From contig JBGCFH010000009.1 of assembly GCA_045106825.1 (NCBI GenBank), positions 1 to 42,132 of the forward strand: a DNA stretch of 42,132 nucleotides, in the 5' to 3' direction. Position numbers and translations under genes: made by a program. The DNA is from CAWVWD01 sp045106825 (GTDB taxonomy: Bacteria > Bacteroidota > Bacteroidia > Chitinophagales > Saprospiraceae). How positions within the stretch are numbered: position 1 is the stretch's first letter; every line of letters starts with the position of its first letter. The notes under the pieces are model-generated. The model was not told the DNA's origin. It saw only the letters and a program-made list of their open reading frames with translations, and ran no database searches. Of this stretch, positions 34,013 through 41,831 are shown piece by piece.

Positions 34013-34280
34013 TATTTATCACGAAAAACCGATTAGGTTTGATAATCAGTGAGTTACGATATTTTTAACAAATTTTTATCATTAAAGCATTTCAACCAGT
34101 TGAAATATTATACTCCCGCAGATTATCACAAATTTTCGCAGATAGTTTTATTAACAAGTCAATAAAACTACAGTTTACAACAAAGTAAATTATATAAAAT
34201 TTGCGTTGGAATCTGCAAAAATCTGCGTGAACAATTTTTGATGCGTTTGCCCTTATTTACCTCAACCTACTTAAAATATC
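34011..34280. repeat. dispersed intergenic repeat, copy B, plus GCAGATT-type words
   Basis: TATTTATCACGAAAAACCG and TGATAATCAGTGAGTTACGA (34015-34065) match the blocks of copies A and C. At 34262-34275 the block TCAACCTACTTA is the reverse complement of the TAAGTAGGTTGA that begins copies A and C, so this copy appears to be rearranged with an inverted end. Between them are GCAGATT and TCTGCGTG words. There is no coding potential in the gap 33834-34298. Confidence 0.5.
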
Positions 34281-34298
34281 AGTTCTGATACTTTTTAC

Positions 34299-35366
34299 TT
34301 ACCAACTTGGTTCGTTCATATCCGCAACATTCTCTTTAAGCGTCACATCAAACATGACAGCATGTGCCGTATCTTCTTTTGATTCGCCGTACGCCAAAAT
34401 TAAGCGTTTTTGAGGAATATCATAATGTTTCATTAAGTAAGTGATTGTATTGTAGGAGCGTTGATAAGCCATCATTTGGGAAGTTTCAATTGTATTTCCT
34501 TTTACGATTACTCGAATTGCAGGATACATTTCCATCACTTTTGCAATCTGATGCAATTGTGTAAGTGCTTCTTCTTCTATTCTATTTGAATGTTGTAAAA
34601 ACGGAATCGAAGGCATATCAGGCATCATTTGTATTAACAAAGCATCCATTTCATCTTGCTTTTCTTCCTCTTCCGTTTTTTCCTTCGGTTTGTTTTTTGT
34701 ATTGATATCCAATTCAACTTTTGTATATGCTCGACCTCTTGAGTTTACCAATGCACCTTCAGGCGTATCTTTTTCTTCATCAATCAAATCTGGAACACCA
34801 TCGTTATCGTTATCAAGTAACTCGTGTTTTACTGATGTTTTAATGTCTACCATATTCGATTTTACAACTCTTGCATTCGATTGACATAATTCACACTCTT
34901 TCATTAGACGTTTAGTAATTAAATCATACCGTTTTTCTCTATCTTCTAATGCTTCAATATTGTCGAACACCAAATGGTCAATAAACAAAATATGACCAGT
35001 ATTAACTTCTTCAAAAGCGTATTCAATCGTGTATTTTTGTTTTAATTTATTGTACACGATTTCACCAAAAATTAAATAATCAACATCTTGAAGTTGTAGT
35101 AAAATTTTACTTTCGTCAATCGTTTCATTATTGGCTTCTTCAACCCAACTAATATAATAATCTCGATCTAATATTTGGAATCGTTTGTTACAATTGGATA
35201 GAACAATCTGAAAATCTTCCGAAACTTCGCTTGCAATAGCTGTAAAGTCCGCATTTTGACTCATAAATGTCGTTACATAAGCTCGCCAAACATCGTCACC
35301 TTTATCGGCTTGTACAACAACATTGCAACACAATAATAAAACTATAAGTAAGTATTTTAGATTCAT
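34299..35366 (-). CDS. exported protein with TSP3-like calcium motif and OmpA-like C-terminus
   Basis: This is a 355-residue protein. I chose ATG 35366, which gives the signal peptide MNLKYLLIVLLLCCNVVVQA; the 18 codons before it encode no signal. The N-terminal domain (residues about 20-165) has the layout of the CsgG/FlgO-type beta-alpha fold (VSEDFQIVLSNCNKRFQILD, then VDYLIFGEIVYNKLKQKYTI). A TSP3-like calcium motif DNDNDGVPDLID stands at about residues 185-196. The C-terminal part resembles OmpA-like domains, with IRVIVKGNTIETSQMMAYQR and YDIPQKRLILAYGES, where the peptidoglycan-binding Asp and Arg would be expected; the first is replaced by Asn-Thr, so binding is uncertain. It precedes the flippase end-to-end in orientation but has its own region. 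The combination is unusual. Confidence 0.75.
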   Translation of the reverse strand: MNLKYLLIVLLLCCNVVVQADKGDDVWRAYVTTFMSQNADFTAIASEVSEDFQIVLSNCNKRFQILDRDYYISWVEEANNETIDESKILLQLQDVDYLIFGEIVYNKLKQKYTIEYAFEEVNTGHILFIDHLVFDNIEALEDREKRYDLITKRLMKECELCQSNARVVKSNMVDIKTSVKHELLDNDNDGVPDLIDEEKDTPEGALVNSRGRAYTKVELDINTKNKPKEKTEEEEKQDEMDALLIQMMPDMPSIPFLQHSNRIEEEALTQLHQIAKVMEMYPAIRVIVKGNTIETSQMMAYQRSYNTITYLMKHYDIPQKRLILAYGESKEDTAHAVMFDVTLKENVADMNEPSW

Positions 35367-35443
35367 AATTAAGGATGTAAACATTAAAAAATATTCAATA
35401 CAAGAAACAGAACGAATCAAAAAGCTATTTGTTATTCAATAAC

Positions 35444-36916
35444 TTATCCTGCTTTTCGTAATTCTTGTCCATCTAACTTGTAAAATGTTACTAAAAAAAT
35501 ACCAATTAATATCGTATTCACGATGTATAATAAAACTGTTCCGTCACCAAAAGCATTTCTTGTTAGGACATTTCCACCATAAATTAAGATTGCTAAAACA
35601 ATATAAAGTAACATTCGACCAATATTGTAAGGAACTGGATAATATTTTCGACCAACAAGATAACAAGCCGCAGTCATCGAAGCGTAACAAATCAAAGTTG
35701 CCCAAGCAGAACCGATATAACCAATCCTTGGAATTAACCAGATATTCAACCCAATTGTAATCAAAGCACCACCAATTGCGATATAAGCACCAATCATCGT
35801 TTTATCTTTCAGTTTATACCAAATTGCAAAATTGTAATAAATACCTAAGCACAAGTTTGCTAATAATAAAATTGGTACAACAACTAAACCTTCCCAATAA
35901 TCTTCACCGATAAACCATTTCGCAATATCCATATACAACGTAATTCCCAAAAATCCTAACGCTCCAATAACCGTAAAATATAAGGCAACTTTCGCATAAA
36001 TTGGCATCGAATCACTTCGGTCTGCATTTCTAAAAAAGAACGGTTCTGCGGCATAATTAAACGCTTGTGTAAACAAACTCAACAACATCGCTAACTTATA
36101 ACATGCTCCATAAACTCCAATCATTCCCTGGTTCGTCACATCATCGTGCGGCAATAACCATTTGAGTAAAACTCTATCAATCACTTCGTTCACAAGTCCC
36201 GCCAAACCGACTAATACCAACGGTAATATATAAATTAGCGTTTTACGCAATAAGGCTTTATCAAACTCAAATCTTGATTTAAAATAAGAAGGTAACAACA
36301 ATAAAAGTGTAATCGCACTTGCCGTTAAATTAGCAATAAAGATATATTCAATTCCCCAATCTGAATTATAAATCCAAGACATATCCCAGCCTTGATTCAC
36401 CAAATATGGACACAACAATAAGAAGAAAACGTTGATTGAAATATTGACACCAATATTCGTCAACTTAATCCCAGCAAAAACCCAAGGTCGATTATCTAAA
36501 CGCAACCGAGCAAACGGAATCGCTGACAACGCATCTAATCCTAATACTAAAGCAAACCAAATAATATAATTCGTCTGACCAGGATATTTCATCCAATCGG
36601 CAATCGGATTGGCGAAGTAAATCAATAAACCGCAAAAAATCGGTGTTGTGATTAATAAAGCGGTTGATAAGGTCGAGTAGGCTTTATCTCGGTTTTCAGG
36701 TTTTGTACCAAAACGAAAAAAACCAGTTTCCATTCGATACACAAATAAAACCATCAACAAACCAACCCAAGCATATAAATCGACTACAATTCCATATTCG
36801 GAAGTTGGGAAAATATTCGTGTAAAGCGGCACTAAAAAATAATTGAGAAATCGCCCAACAATACTACTCAAACCATAAATGGCAGTTTCTCCAGCTAATT
36901 TTTTTATTAATGACAT
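35444..36916 (-). CDS. polysaccharide flippase (Wzx/MATE-like membrane protein)
   Basis: This is a 490-residue integral membrane protein with about 12-14 hydrophobic segments. The N-terminal SLIKKLAGETAIYGLSSIVG with FLVPLYTNIFPTSEYGIVVD is characteristic of the polysaccharide biosynthesis protein family (PST/Wzx-like). Such proteins move lipid-linked sugar units across the inner membrane. I chose ATG 36916 because the 22 codons before it encode hydrophilic residues outside the family start. No glycosyltransferase genes are nearby, so the transported unit is unknown. It is encoded upstream of the OmpA-like gene on the same strand, 77 bases apart, and may share its transcript. Confidence 0.9.
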   Translation of the reverse strand: MSLIKKLAGETAIYGLSSIVGRFLNYFLVPLYTNIFPTSEYGIVVDLYAWVGLLMVLFVYRMETGFFRFGTKPENRDKAYSTLSTALLITTPIFCGLLIYFANPIADWMKYPGQTNYIIWFALVLGLDALSAIPFARLRLDNRPWVFAGIKLTNIGVNISINVFFLLLCPYLVNQGWDMSWIYNSDWGIEYIFIANLTASAITLLLLLPSYFKSRFEFDKALLRKTLIYILPLVLVGLAGLVNEVIDRVLLKWLLPHDDVTNQGMIGVYGACYKLAMLLSLFTQAFNYAAEPFFFRNADRSDSMPIYAKVALYFTVIGALGFLGITLYMDIAKWFIGEDYWEGLVVVPILLLANLCLGIYYNFAIWYKLKDKTMIGAYIAIGGALITIGLNIWLIPRIGYIGSAWATLICYASMTAACYLVGRKYYPVPYNIGRMLLYIVLAILIYGGNVLTRNAFGDGTVLLYIVNTILIGIFLVTFYKLDGQELRKAG

Positions 36917-37008
36917 AAAAACGATTGATGGTTGACGGCAGACGGACGCTCGTTCCTCGCTTGATGGTAACGAATATTCCAATAAAACCTTGACCTACTT
37001 TTTAAAAT

Positions 37009-37100
37009 TTAATTAACAAATTTACAATTACTAATTATCAATTATTCATTTTCAATTATCCATTTTCAATTATCTGTTACTTTTTTATCAATTACGCATT
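37009..37100. repeat. AT-rich tandem repeat (CATTTTCAATTATC units)
   Basis: Two perfect 14-bp copies of CATTTTCAATTATC (37047-37060 and 37061-37074) are flanked on both sides by degenerate copies such as CTAATTATCAATTATT and ATCTGTTAC. It lies just upstream of the surE promoter in the 310-base gap between the divergent flippase and surE genes. Confidence 0.65.
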
Positions 37101-37117
37101 ATCAAATTGTTCACTTC

Positions 37118-37147
37118 TTGAAAACTAATTAAGAAATCTTACTTTTG
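37118..37147 (+). promoter_or_regulatory. Bacteroidota promoter for surE
   Basis: TTG (37118-37120) is followed after 19 bases by TACTTTTG (37140-37147), an exact match to TTG-N(17-23)-TAnnTTTG. The ATG of surE lies 79 bases downstream. Confidence 0.65.
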
Positions 37148-37226
37148 CGTTCAATATAAAATTGGATAATAAAAAGTTGATTCGTGAAATTCGTGTTAAT
37201 TTGTGTCCAATAAAAAACTCAAGCAA

Positions 37227-37997
37227 ATGAATAATAAACCATTGATTTTGGTCACGAATGATGACGGAATCACCGCAAAAGGTATTCGAGCGTTAGTAGA
37301 AGTAGCAAGTGAATTTGGAGAGGTTGTCGTTGTTGCACCTGATAGTCCACAATCTGGAAAAGGTCATGCGATTACGTTACACAATCCATTATGGTTACAC
37401 AAATCTGATATTTTTGACGGAATAGACGCTTACGAATGTACTGGAACGCCAGTTGATTGTGTCAAGTTAGCCAAACATGAAGTATTGAAAGGTCGAAAAG
37501 TTGATTTGTGTGTTTCGGGAATTAATCACGGATCAAATGCAAGTTTGAATATTTTGTATTCAGGTACAATGTCGGCTGCAATGGAAGCATCACTGGAAGG
37601 TATCAATTCTATTGGTTTTTCTTTATTAGATTTTAGCTTTGATGCTGATTTTGAACCAACAAAAAAATACGTTCGACATATTATAAAACAAGTTTTGGAA
37701 AATGGAATGGGCAAAACAAAATTATTTAATGTCAATATTCCAAACCTATCAGAGGATAAAATCAAAGGAATTCGAGTTTGTAAACAAGCAAACGGACAAT
37801 GGATTGAAGATTTTAAAACAAATACAGATCCATTCGGTCGCAAATATTATTGGATGACTGGCGTTTTTGTCAATCATGATCAAGATGAGAATGCAGATAT
37901 TAATGCTTTGGTAAAAGGTTATGTAACGGTCGTTCCGTCAGCACATGATTTGACAGATTATCCAGCATTGGAAGGATTGGATTTTGTAGAAATGTAG
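37227..37997 (+). CDS. surE: 5'/3'-nucleotidase SurE
   Basis: SurE is a metal-dependent nucleotidase that dephosphorylates nucleoside monophosphates, often linked to stationary-phase survival. The 256-residue length is normal. The metal-binding opening ILVTNDDGITAKGIRALVE is intact, with D12 and D13. The phosphate-site segment VVAPDSPQSGKGHAITLHNP and the SGINHGSNASLNILYSGTMS block follow. I chose ATG 37227 over the upstream GTG at 37203, because it gives the standard family start MNNKPLILVTNDDG. It has a good promoter. A small membrane-protein gene and lpxB follow on the same strand. Confidence 0.96.
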   Translation: MNNKPLILVTNDDGITAKGIRALVEVASEFGEVVVVAPDSPQSGKGHAITLHNPLWLHKSDIFDGIDAYECTGTPVDCVKLAKHEVLKGRKVDLCVSGINHGSNASLNILYSGTMSAAMEASLEGINSIGFSLLDFSFDADFEPTKKYVRHIIKQVLENGMGKTKLFNVNIPNLSEDKIKGIRVCKQANGQWIEDFKTNTDPFGRKYYWMTGVFVNHDQDENADINALVKGYVTVVPSAHDLTDYPALEGLDFVEM

Positions 37998-38006
37998 AGT
38001 GTTGAA

Positions 38007-38052
38007 ATGTTCGAGTGTTTGAACGTTCAAATGTTGTTTAACACTCGAACAT
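38007..38052. repeat. inverted repeat after surE (ATGTTCGAGTGTT)
   Basis: ATGTTCGAGTGTT (38007-38019) and AACACTCGAACAT (38040-38052) are perfect 13-bp complements; inside lies the palindrome TTTGAACGTTCAAA. The unit GTTTGAA/GTTCGAGT recurs in degenerate form up to 38076. It starts 10 bases after the surE stop and probably reduces read-through to the next gene. Confidence 0.7.
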
Positions 38053-38082
38053 TCAAACATTTGAAGAATCAAACATAAAAAA

Positions 38083-38391
38083 ATGGTACAATTAAAGCAA
38101 AATACGTTATTAGCAGGTGCAATTTGGGGATTGTTGATTCCCTTTGTTGGCGTTGCGATATTAATGATGATTGATGAATCTATTTTAAGTATGGATTTAG
38201 CATTGCCAAATAATCAAGTCTACACAGGACAAAAACCACGAACAATCTATCTTTTAGGTATTTGTTTGAACCTAATTCCATTTCAAATTTATCGTAATCG
38301 AAGAATGGATAAAAGTCTGCGAGGTGTCGGTTTAGTGACAATGGTTTACGCTATTATTTGGTTCTTTATCTTTGCGTCATCACTTATTTAA
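38083..38391 (+). CDS. small membrane protein between surE and lpxB
   Basis: I do not recognise this 102-residue protein. It has three hydrophobic segments: LLAGAIWGLLIPFVGVAILM (about 9-28), TIYLLGICLNLIPFQIYRNR (about 54-70) and LVTMVYAIIWFFIFASSLI (about 83-101). A polar segment with PNNQVYTGQKPR joins the first two. It has no signal for secretion beyond the membrane segments. Its place between surE and lpxB on the same strand suggests it belongs to the same neighbourhood in related genomes, but this is a guess. Its stop codon lies in the repeat that follows. Confidence 0.7.
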   Translation: MVQLKQNTLLAGAIWGLLIPFVGVAILMMIDESILSMDLALPNNQVYTGQKPRTIYLLGICLNLIPFQIYRNRRMDKSLRGVGLVTMVYAIIWFFIFASSLI

Positions 38392-38597
38392 GTAATAGGT
38401 AGTAAGTAATAGGTAATAAGTTTTGGTTCATTGACAATTTTGCTAAAAGCAAAAATTATTGTTTTACGTAGCGGCTGTCTTTAGCTGCCGTAAACAATTT
38501 CAAACAAAGACGGCAGCTAAAGACAGCCGCTACTGGCAAAAGTTGTCAAACAACCTAAGTTTTTACCTGTTACTTCTTACCTATTACCTATTACTTA
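38389..38597. repeat. nested palindrome: AGTAATAGGT tandem arms around a GTAGCGGCTG REP-like hairpin
   Basis: The outer arms are tandem AGTAATAGGT-type units (38389-38424) and their complement TTACCTATTACC-type units (38557-38597). The left arm begins at the TAA stop of the preceding gene and the right arm ends at the first base of an ATG, 4 bases before the lpxB start. At the centre, perfect 23-bp arms (38468-38490 and 38511-38533) flank a 20-base loop; they are the clean version of the family seen at 27-96. Confidence 0.85.
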
Positions 38598-38600
38598 TGA

Positions 38601-39722
38601 ATGAAATATTTCATCATTGCTGGAGAAGCATCGGGAGATTTGCATGGTTCTAATTTGGTAAAAGCATTGCGAAAGCAAGAACCGAATTGTGAAATTGTGT
38701 GTTGGGGCGGAGATTTGATGGAAGCTGCTGGTGCGACGTTGTTGCAACATTATCGTAGAACTTCATTTATGGGTTTTTTGGAAGTATTGAAAAACCTTCG
38801 CACTATTCTTGGTGCAATTCGAGCTTGTAAAAATGATATTGAACGAGAACAACCTAATACTTTAATTTTAATTGATTTCCCCGGTTTTAATTTTAGAATC
38901 GCTGAATGGGCAAAGCCGAAAGGTCTCAAAATTTTATATTACATTTCACCTCAACTTTGGGCTTGGAAAGAAAATCGTATCAAAAAAGTCAAACGGGATA
39001 TTGATAGAATGTTTGTCATTTTACCGTTTGAAAAGGATTTTTATAAAAAACATAATTACGAAGTTGACTTTGTTGGTCATCCATTGTTAGATGTTACCGA
39101 AAACTTTAAGGCAACTCCAAATTTTAAATCAACTCATCAATTAGATAATCGACCGATTATTGCCTTATTGCCCGGAAGTCGGAAGCAAGAGATTGAGAAT
39201 ATGTTGTCCAAAATGTTGGCAATGGTCGATAAATTCACTGATTATCAATTCATTATCGCTGCTGCTCCTTCACAATCTTTGGACTTTTACGATGCTATTA
39301 TTTCTAAAAATAACTTAAAAAATACGGTTAAAAACAACATTAAAATTATTCAAAATCAAACCTACGATATTTTGAATATTGCGGAAGCTGCTTTAGTTAC
39401 TTCTGGAACTGCAACTTTAGAAACGGCTTTGTTTAACGTGCCGCAAGTTGTTTGTTATAAAGGCAGTTCGATTTCTTATTATATTGCAAAACAGTTGGTA
39501 AAAATTAAATATATTTCGTTGGTAAATTTGATTGCTGATAAACCTTTGGTGACGGAATTGATTCAGAATGAATTTACAATTGATAATTTAGAAAAGGAAT
39601 TGATTGACATTTTAAATCAAAAAAATCGTAAGGAAATTTTGTTAGAATATCAGTTGTTGAAGAAAGAATTAGGTGGTGAAGGTGCTTCTGGACGAGTTGC
39701 CAACCTAATTCTTAATTCATGA
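38601..39722 (+). CDS. lpxB: lipid-A-disaccharide synthase
   Basis: LpxB joins UDP-2,3-diacylglucosamine and 2,3-diacylglucosamine 1-phosphate to form lipid A disaccharide at the inner membrane, an essential step of lipopolysaccharide synthesis. The length of 373 residues is normal. The N-terminal signature YFIIAGEASGDLHGSNLVKA is complete. The conserved blocks YYISPQLWAWKENRIKKVKR, VDFVGHPLLDV, LLPGSRKQEIENML and SGTATLETALFNVPQVVCYK follow in order. ATG 38601 gives the standard start. An overlapping ATG at 38597 is in another frame. The nested palindrome of 38389-38597 abuts the start, so the leader of lpxB is unusually structured. Confidence 0.97.
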   Translation: MKYFIIAGEASGDLHGSNLVKALRKQEPNCEIVCWGGDLMEAAGATLLQHYRRTSFMGFLEVLKNLRTILGAIRACKNDIEREQPNTLILIDFPGFNFRIAEWAKPKGLKILYYISPQLWAWKENRIKKVKRDIDRMFVILPFEKDFYKKHNYEVDFVGHPLLDVTENFKATPNFKSTHQLDNRPIIALLPGSRKQEIENMLSKMLAMVDKFTDYQFIIAAAPSQSLDFYDAIISKNNLKNTVKNNIKIIQNQTYDILNIAEAALVTSGTATLETALFNVPQVVCYKGSSISYYIAKQLVKIKYISLVNLIADKPLVTELIQNEFTIDNLEKELIDILNQKNRKEILLEYQLLKKELGGEGASGRVANLILNS

Positions 39723-39734
39723 CTTTTGAAATAA

Positions 39735-39853
39735 GTAGGTTGAGATATTTATCACGAAAGACCTGACAGGTTTTAAAGGCTGTCAAGTCTGATAATCAGT
39801 AAATCAAATATTTATAAATTCTGTGAAATACTGTTAATTCTGTCGGAATACTT
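39735..39853. repeat. dispersed intergenic repeat, copy C (TAAGTAGG...GATAATCAGTAA)
   Basis: This copy begins TAAGTAGGTTGAGA, continues TATTTATCACGAAAGACCTG, a CCTGACAGG-type hairpin, CTGATAATCAGTAAATC, TATTTATAAATTCTGTG and an ATTCTGTCGGAATACTT end. It matches copy A at 12176-12289 block by block. It lies between convergent lpxB and the decarboxylase gene. Confidence 0.65.
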
Positions 39854-39861
39854 GCACTATT

Positions 39862-41286
39862 TTATAGTAATAGTTTTGCTGTTTTACAAATCTCTAACCA
39901 AGCATTGTCAACGTGTTCAATGTTTACATTTGTTTGAGCGATTATCATTCTAATAAAATAAATACCATTGACTTTTGTATGTGATAAATACAATTTTCCA
40001 CTTTCGTTTAATGAATGTAATAGTGTTTCATTCAATTGATTCAATTCATCTAAATCCGTGATTCCATTTGGTTTGAATCTAAAAAAAACACCATTTAACG
40101 AACGAGGAAAAACGATTTCAAAATTAGGATTTTCTTTTACTTTTACTTCAAAGGCTTTCGCCAAATCAATATGAAAACGCAGCTTTTCACGCAAACCATT
40201 GACACCAAAATTCCGAATCACAAACCACAATTTCAACGCTCGAAAACGACGACCTAACGGAATTCCCCAATCTCGATAATCGTTGACCAAACCACGAGTT
40301 TTTGTTTTCAAATATTCAGGTAAAATTGTAAAAGTATTTACTAAAGCGTCCGCATCTTTAACAAAATAAGCGGAACAATCAAAATTGGTAAACAACCATT
40401 TATGCGGATTAAAAACAAAAGAATCCGCCAACTCAATCCCATCAATCATTGCTCGATATTCGGGCAAAATCAAGGCTGAACCAGCGTAAGCAGCATCTAA
40501 ATGCAACCAAATATTATACTTCCGACAAATCTCTCCAACAGGCCGGACTTTATCAATCGCAATCGTACTTGTCGTTCCCAACGCCAACATGACAAAAAGC
40601 GGTTGAAAACCATTTTGAATATCGTTTTGAATCGCTGTTTCCAATGCTTTTACATTGATTGTGCAATCATCATTTACGGCAACTTTTACCAAATTTTCGA
40701 TTCCTAAACCTGCGATTTTCACGGCTTTATCAATCGAAGAATGCGTTTGCGTAGAACAGTAAACTCGATATTTTGGAGCATTTTCAAAACCGGATTCATT
40801 GACTTTGTAATCACTCAATTTTTCTCGTGCTGTCAACAAAGCAGCCAACGAAGCGGTCGAAGCCGTATCTTGAATCACACCTTGCCAACTGTTCGGCAAA
40901 GCCATAATTTGCTTTAACCAATTCATCACTTTTTCTTCCAATTCAGCAGCAGCTGGCGAAGTATCCCAAATCATACATTGAGCGCCAAGTGTTGACATCA
41001 GCATTTCAGCCAATAAAGATGGATAACTCGAATTTGCAGGAAAATACGCATAGAAATTTGGGCTTTGCCAATGTGTCATTCCTGGCAAAATAATATTCTT
41101 AAAATCCTCAAAAATCGTTGCCATTGCTTCGCTTTCGGTCGGTGGATTTTCTGGAATTTGATTGTAAATTTCTTTCGGTTTCGCTTGCGATTTAACAGCG
41201 TATTGTTCTGTATTTTCTAAATAATCTGCTATCCAATCGACGAGTTCATGAGCGGTTTCTCGGAAAGTTTTGTTGGTGAGTTTCAT
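39862..41286 (-). CDS. PLP-dependent aromatic-L-amino-acid decarboxylase-like (group II)
   Basis: This 474-residue enzyme belongs to the group II pyridoxal decarboxylases (aromatic amino-acid, tyrosine, histidine or glutamate decarboxylases). The catalytic lysine is K296 in VFNPHKWLFTNFDCSAYF. Other family blocks are PNFYAYFPANSSYPSLLAEM, GVIQDTASTASLAALLTARE and WLHLDAAYAGSALILPEYR. The ordering and spacing match aromatic-L-amino-acid decarboxylases more than glutamate decarboxylases, but the substrate is not proven. I chose ATG 41286, giving MKLTNKTFRETAHELVDWIA; the 4 upstream codons add nothing. The start lies 2 bases after the stop of the next upstream gene, so the two are probably translated from one message. 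Confidence 0.9.
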   Translation of the reverse strand: MKLTNKTFRETAHELVDWIADYLENTEQYAVKSQAKPKEIYNQIPENPPTESEAMATIFEDFKNIILPGMTHWQSPNFYAYFPANSSYPSLLAEMLMSTLGAQCMIWDTSPAAAELEEKVMNWLKQIMALPNSWQGVIQDTASTASLAALLTAREKLSDYKVNESGFENAPKYRVYCSTQTHSSIDKAVKIAGLGIENLVKVAVNDDCTINVKALETAIQNDIQNGFQPLFVMLALGTTSTIAIDKVRPVGEICRKYNIWLHLDAAYAGSALILPEYRAMIDGIELADSFVFNPHKWLFTNFDCSAYFVKDADALVNTFTILPEYLKTKTRGLVNDYRDWGIPLGRRFRALKLWFVIRNFGVNGLREKLRFHIDLAKAFEVKVKENPNFEIVFPRSLNGVFFRFKPNGITDLDELNQLNETLLHSLNESGKLYLSHTKVNGIYFIRMIIAQTNVNIEHVDNAWLEICKTAKLLL

Positions 41287-41288
41287 TA

Positions 41289-41831
41289 TTAATAACAAGG
41301 TTTAATAGCTGGAGAAGGTAAATGTACTTTTAATAAATAACGTTTATTTCTAAATTCAAATCGCCAATTTCGCATAACTTTAATTTTTAGATTTTGTAAC
41401 GTATCTCTATTTTTTCGATAAGGATTAATTCGACTAATAAATAGTAATTCAACCTTTTTAAAATCTCTATCAAATATTGGAAAATCTTCAATCATAAATT
41501 GAGTTAAACAATTTTCAAATTTGGCTTTAATTTGATCTAAATCTTTTCGTTCTAAATTAGCTGATTTATTTACCTTTTTCAGTTCTACAATTGATAAAGC
41601 AAACTCATTTTCGGTCTGACAACGAACCAAAATAAAACAATCAGGAGCAGCAGGACGATTATCAATTTTTAAACTATTATAATAATCATCAGGTTTAATA
41701 ATTTCAAAATCATCATTTTCAATTCGGTCATCGATAACAACTGAAATATTGTGTTCTTCACAAGTTTGACAAAGGAATTGATTTAATGTTTCGTGTTCAC
41801 GGATATAATTAATGAGCATCAACTTCTTCAT
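41289..41831 (-). CDS. PD-(D/E)XK-like nuclease-fold protein, partner of an ATPase
   Basis: I do not recognise the family of this 180-residue protein. A nuclease-like signature is visible: APDCFILVRCQ with D64, followed 19 residues later by IVELKKV with E83 and K85, matching the D...ExK pattern of PD-(D/E)XK enzymes. The rest is mixed strand and helix. Its start overlaps the C-terminal codons of the ATPase gene on the same strand (ATG at 41831 or 41819, ATPase stop at 41809), so the two are co-translated. This is the typical layout of two-gene ATPase-plus-nuclease modules, many of which act against phage. Catalytic activity and defence function are inferences. The next gene downstream begins 2 bases after its stop. 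Confidence 0.6.
   Translation of the reverse strand: MKKLMLINYIREHETLNQFLCQTCEEHNISVVIDDRIENDDFEIIKPDDYYNSLKIDNRPAAPDCFILVRCQTENEFALSIVELKKVNKSANLERKDLDQIKAKFENCLTQFMIEDFPIFDRDFKKVELLFISRINPYRKNRDTLQNLKIKVMRNWRFEFRNKRYLLKVHLPSPAIKPCY

Noticed and set aside
36917..36982. 22-codon N-terminal extension of the flippase
   Set aside because: The extension is hydrophilic and not family-like; SLIKKLAGETAIYG begins at ATG 36916.
37203..37226. GTG start for surE
   Set aside because: ATG 37227 gives the standard SurE N-terminus; the eight extra codons are not family-like.
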